Assembly (NCBI RefSeq): GCF_900078195.1
Contig: NZ_FJVE01000005.1
Span: forward strand, 325,001-389,000
Source: Clostridium sp. Marseille-P299
Lineage (GTDB): Bacteria > Bacillota > Clostridia > Lachnospirales > Lachnospiraceae
DNA length: 64,000 nt
Direction of reading: 5' to 3'
Position numbers and translations under genes: made by a program. Numbering within the stretch: position 1 is the first letter of the stretch; each line of letters begins with the position of its first letter. The notes under the pieces are model-generated. The model searched no databases. It was given only the letters and a program-made list of their open reading frames with translations, and was not told where the DNA came from. This document shows, piece after piece, positions 61,486 to 64,000 of the stretch.

Positions 61486-63087
61486 ATACTTCCTCAAGGT
61501 ATTCTCCACTGCACCTACACCTGCTATCATCTCATTAAAATACTCGATCACAAGGTCAGCCATTTTAACTTCCATTAAATCAACACCAAAGATTGTAGAA
61601 TCTGTAAGCAAAGGCTTTAATTGACTTAATGTAGTTTTCTCCCCTAATTTAATATTCGTTACATAAGGTCGTACTTTATCAAGCAAAGGATCAGGACTTG
61701 GATCAAAGCTTTCACCTTTATCGTTGATTCCCATTAAATAGCGAAGCCAACCTGCAAAGACAAGAGGTATCACTTTTAAATCGCTAAGATTTAAATCCTC
61801 TCTTTTCTGATAAGCCTTAATAGTTTCACCAAAGCGTATGGAAAGTTTTTGAGAAGTGTCTGTAGCAATTCTTTGAGGCGTGTCAGGCATAAATGGATTT
61901 GGTATTCTAACATTTAGAACTTCATCAATAAAATCTTTCGGGTTCATAATACCAGGATCTACAACTACAGGAAGCCCTTCCTCATAGCCAATAATTTCAA
62001 CCATTCTCTTTAACGTAGGATTCTTTATCTCCCCTGATATTAAATGATAGTCAAGAATGCAGCCAAATACAGCTAGTGCTGTGTGAAGAGGATTTAGGCA
62101 AGTACATACCTTCATCTTTTCCACTTTATCAACAGTTTCTCTATCTGCAAACAAAACACCGCCCTTTTCCAGGGCTGGTCTTCCATTCGGGAACCAATCC
62201 TCAATCACTAAGTATTCACTTTCCTCTGCATTAACAAAAGGAGCAGCATAAGTACCGTTATTGGTCACGACTTCCTTTAAGTCCTCAATATTATCTTTAC
62301 TTAGTATTTCTTTGACTTTTGCATCTGGCCTTGGAGTAATTTTATCAATCATACTCCATGGAAAAGAAACTTTCTTGGAATCGTTGATATAATCTACAAA
62401 TCCCTTGTCTACAACTCCATTTTCACTCCATTTACAAGCAAATGTATGTACCGCATTATAAAGTATAGTCCCATTATGAGAGCAGTTATCCATACTCACC
62501 ATGGCAATAGGCATTTGATTGTTTTTATATCTCTCATACAAAAGAGCAGCTACTTTACCGATATAACTTACTGGCTTTATTGGCCCATTGATAAAATCAT
62601 AGGTCACACTTTTTGCAAACTCTCCAGTATTATCTGTTAAAGAATAACCCTTTTCTGTAATTGTAAAACTGGCCATTTGAAGGGATGAATTTTTAAAAAT
62701 TTCCTTAATACGTTCAAAATCTTTTTCATTTTCACTATCAAGACAAAGGGATTCAACGATACTTCCTATTACTGTTTTTTTAATATTGCCGTCCCCTTTT
62801 AAGGTAACTAAAATACTAAGATCATCATGTGGATGATACATCTTCTCTATAAGCTCATAACCATAACCTTCTGCAGCAATTAGACCCGTATCCATAATCT
62901 TTTGGTTTAACAATTCCTGCACAATATTTGCCTGGTATGCACGAAAGATATTGCCTGCTCCAAAGTGAATCCACCTTGGAGTTTCTTTGGTTCTTTCTTT
63001 CACCATTTCACGGTCAAAATCAGGAAGGATATATCCAGCACTCTCCCAAGCTATTCTATCTTTCAGTCCCTCATTATTTAGTTTCAT
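61477..63087 (-). CDS. uxuB: Fructuronate reductase / mannitol dehydrogenase family
   Basis: UxuB reduces fructuronate to mannonate with NADH in glucuronate breakdown (the pathway runs reversibly). The 536-residue protein has the Rossmann-like WIHFGAGNIFRAYQA, the SMDNCSHNGTILYN motif (part VSMDNCSHNG) of the family active-site region, and LNPLHTALAVFGC. The start at 63087 is chosen for TAGGAGG upstream. It follows uxuA by 10 bases, which supports fructuronate as substrate over tagaturonate or mannitol. Confidence 0.93.
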   Translation of the reverse strand: MKLNNEGLKDRIAWESAGYILPDFDREMVKERTKETPRWIHFGAGNIFRAYQANIVQELLNQKIMDTGLIAAEGYGYELIEKMYHPHDDLSILVTLKGDGNIKKTVIGSIVESLCLDSENEKDFERIKEIFKNSSLQMASFTITEKGYSLTDNTGEFAKSVTYDFINGPIKPVSYIGKVAALLYERYKNNQMPIAMVSMDNCSHNGTILYNAVHTFACKWSENGVVDKGFVDYINDSKKVSFPWSMIDKITPRPDAKVKEILSKDNIEDLKEVVTNNGTYAAPFVNAEESEYLVIEDWFPNGRPALEKGGVLFADRETVDKVEKMKVCTCLNPLHTALAVFGCILDYHLISGEIKNPTLKRMVEIIGYEEGLPVVVDPGIMNPKDFIDEVLNVRIPNPFMPDTPQRIATDTSQKLSIRFGETIKAYQKREDLNLSDLKVIPLVFAGWLRYLMGINDKGESFDPSPDPLLDKVRPYVTNIKLGEKTTLSQLKPLLTDSTIFGVDLMEVKMADLVIEYFNEMIAGVGAVENTLRKYIK

Positions 63088-63097
63088 TCGTTGCCTC

Positions 63098-64000
63098 CTA
63101 CTTACATTTCTGACTCTTATCGATTGCTTCCCATAATCCATTCAGATAGGTAGCACCTAATGCTCTATCATATAAACCATAACCTGGCATAGCCACCTCT
63201 CCCCAAATCATACGTCCGTGATCAGGTCGTATTGGGCCTTCAAAATCCATATCATACAATGCTTTCATGATTTCATACATGTCAAAATCGCCATCTGAAG
63301 ATAAGTGAGCTGCCTCTTCAAAATTATCCTGTGAGTGGAATTTTAAATTACGTACATGGGCAAAATGAATTCTTCCCTTTAAAGAGCGAATCATATCCGG
63401 TAAATCATTTTTTAAGTTGGTACCATAAGAACCAGCACAGAAAGTAACACCATTATGAGGATTATCCACCATTTTCATTAAACGTAAGATATTATCTTTA
63501 TTAATGATAATTCTAGGTAAGCCAAATACGCTCCATGCAGGATCATCTGGATGAATTGCCATATCAATATTGTACTTATCACAAACTGGCATAATTCTTT
63601 CAAGAAAATACTTTAGATTTTCAAATAATTTTTCATCATCTACTTCTTTATATAATTCAAATAATTCTTTAATATGGGCCATTCTTTCCGGTTCCCAACC
63701 TGGCATGATAGATCCATTTGTTTCACCTGAAATAGAATTAAACATTTCTTCTGGGTTCAATTTATCAACTGCCTCCTGTGTATAGGCAAGCACTGTAGAA
63801 CCATCCGGACGAACTCTTTTTAACTCAGTACGAGTCCAATCAAAGACTGGCATAAAGTTATAGCATACCAAGTGAATATCTGCCTGGCCTAAATGCTCTA
63901 ATGTAGTTATGTAATTTTCAATGTATTTATCCCTATCAGGAGATCCTACCTTAATTGCATCATGAACGTTAACACTTTCAATGCCTTCTAATTTTAAGCC
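63098..64000 (-). CDS. uxuA: Mannonate dehydratase, N-terminus beyond the right edge (partial)
   Basis: UxuA dehydrates mannonate to 2-keto-3-deoxygluconate. The visible ~300 codons are the C-terminal part; the frame stays open to the right edge, beginning with LKLEGIESVNVHDAIK. Family motifs include HLVCYNFMPVFDWTRTEL, HPDDPAWSVFGLPRI, CAGSYGTN with a metal Cys, HFAHVRN and RPDHGRM. The protein needs Fe2+ or Mn2+ in known members. The first part of the operon lies beyond the window. Confidence 0.95.
   Translation of the reverse strand, partial: GLKLEGIESVNVHDAIKVGSPDRDKYIENYITTLEHLGQADIHLVCYNFMPVFDWTRTELKRVRPDGSTVLAYTQEAVDKLNPEEMFNSISGETNGSIMPGWEPERMAHIKELFELYKEVDDEKLFENLKYFLERIMPVCDKYNIDMAIHPDDPAWSVFGLPRIIINKDNILRLMKMVDNPHNGVTFCAGSYGTNLKNDLPDMIRSLKGRIHFAHVRNLKFHSQDNFEEAAHLSSDGDFDMYEIMKALYDMDFEGPIRPDHGRMIWGEVAMPGYGLYDRALGATYLNGLWEAIDKSQKCK

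Overview
The window is 64 kb of AT-rich chromosomal DNA from an anaerobic, spore-forming Firmicute. It is most likely a plant-polysaccharide-using member of the Lachnospiraceae, close to Lachnoclostridium (Clostridium) phytofermentans. The evidence is: spmA/spmB spore maturation genes, AGGAGG-type ribosome binding sites, a large SRP RNA with an Alu half, a SAM-I riboswitch on metK, a TM1266-type hydrogenase-associated regulator, uxuA/uxuB for uronate catabolism, and a wall-anchored beta-helix protein of the pectin-active kind. The species name is an inference from gene content only.

Layout. 1-2146: a large uncharacterised protein that runs off the left edge. 2465-9629: a DUF885 lipoprotein, a solute-binding lipoprotein next to a TM1266-type regulator behind a probable attenuator, a sensor kinase/response regulator pair, and metK behind its SAM riboswitch. 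10159-14232: an HD-GYP protein, murA, aroK and a flavin reductase-like protein with a lysine-rich tail. 14497-17824: a small Ig-like protein, a TPR/acidic-repeat/P-loop protein and an orphan ABC ATPase. 17904-27144: a MukBEF-like condensin operon (JetA, JetB and JetC families) without an adjacent JetD nuclease gene, preceded by a 779-residue protein with a cyclic-nucleotide-binding-like domain. 27477-32482: SRP RNA, tadA, an nrdG-like activase, acetyltransferase, a Lachnospiraceae-type unknown and yqeY. 32896-40250: ABC-F, acetyltransferase, rsmA, tatD, then fruK-ptsI.

40498-47347 holds a two-TM protein, the LPXTG beta-helix protein, a complete IS1380-family insertion sequence whose ends and 5-bp target duplication can be read directly, and an AraC-type regulator. 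47476-57113 holds a LigB-type dioxygenase, spmA-spmB, abrB and a housekeeping block syntenic with the Bacillus subtilis yaaO-tmk-yaaQ-yaaR-holB-yaaT-yabB-yabC-abrB region. In this block a guanylate-kinase-like protein sits where tmk is expected. 57387-64000 holds a transglutaminase-like protein, trmB, a 44-codon basic ORF, trx, an AI-2E-type membrane protein, tRNA-Lys(CTT) and the uxuA-uxuB operon, cut by the right edge.

Most of the window is ordinary core genome. The parts that deserve attention are the JetABC-like operon with its cNMP-domain neighbour and no nuclease, the TPR/acidic-repeat P-loop protein paired with an orphan ABC ATPase, the promoter-terminator leader of the TM1266-type gene, and several short degenerate tandem repeats in intergenic gaps. 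No CRISPR array, prophage or replication origin was seen.
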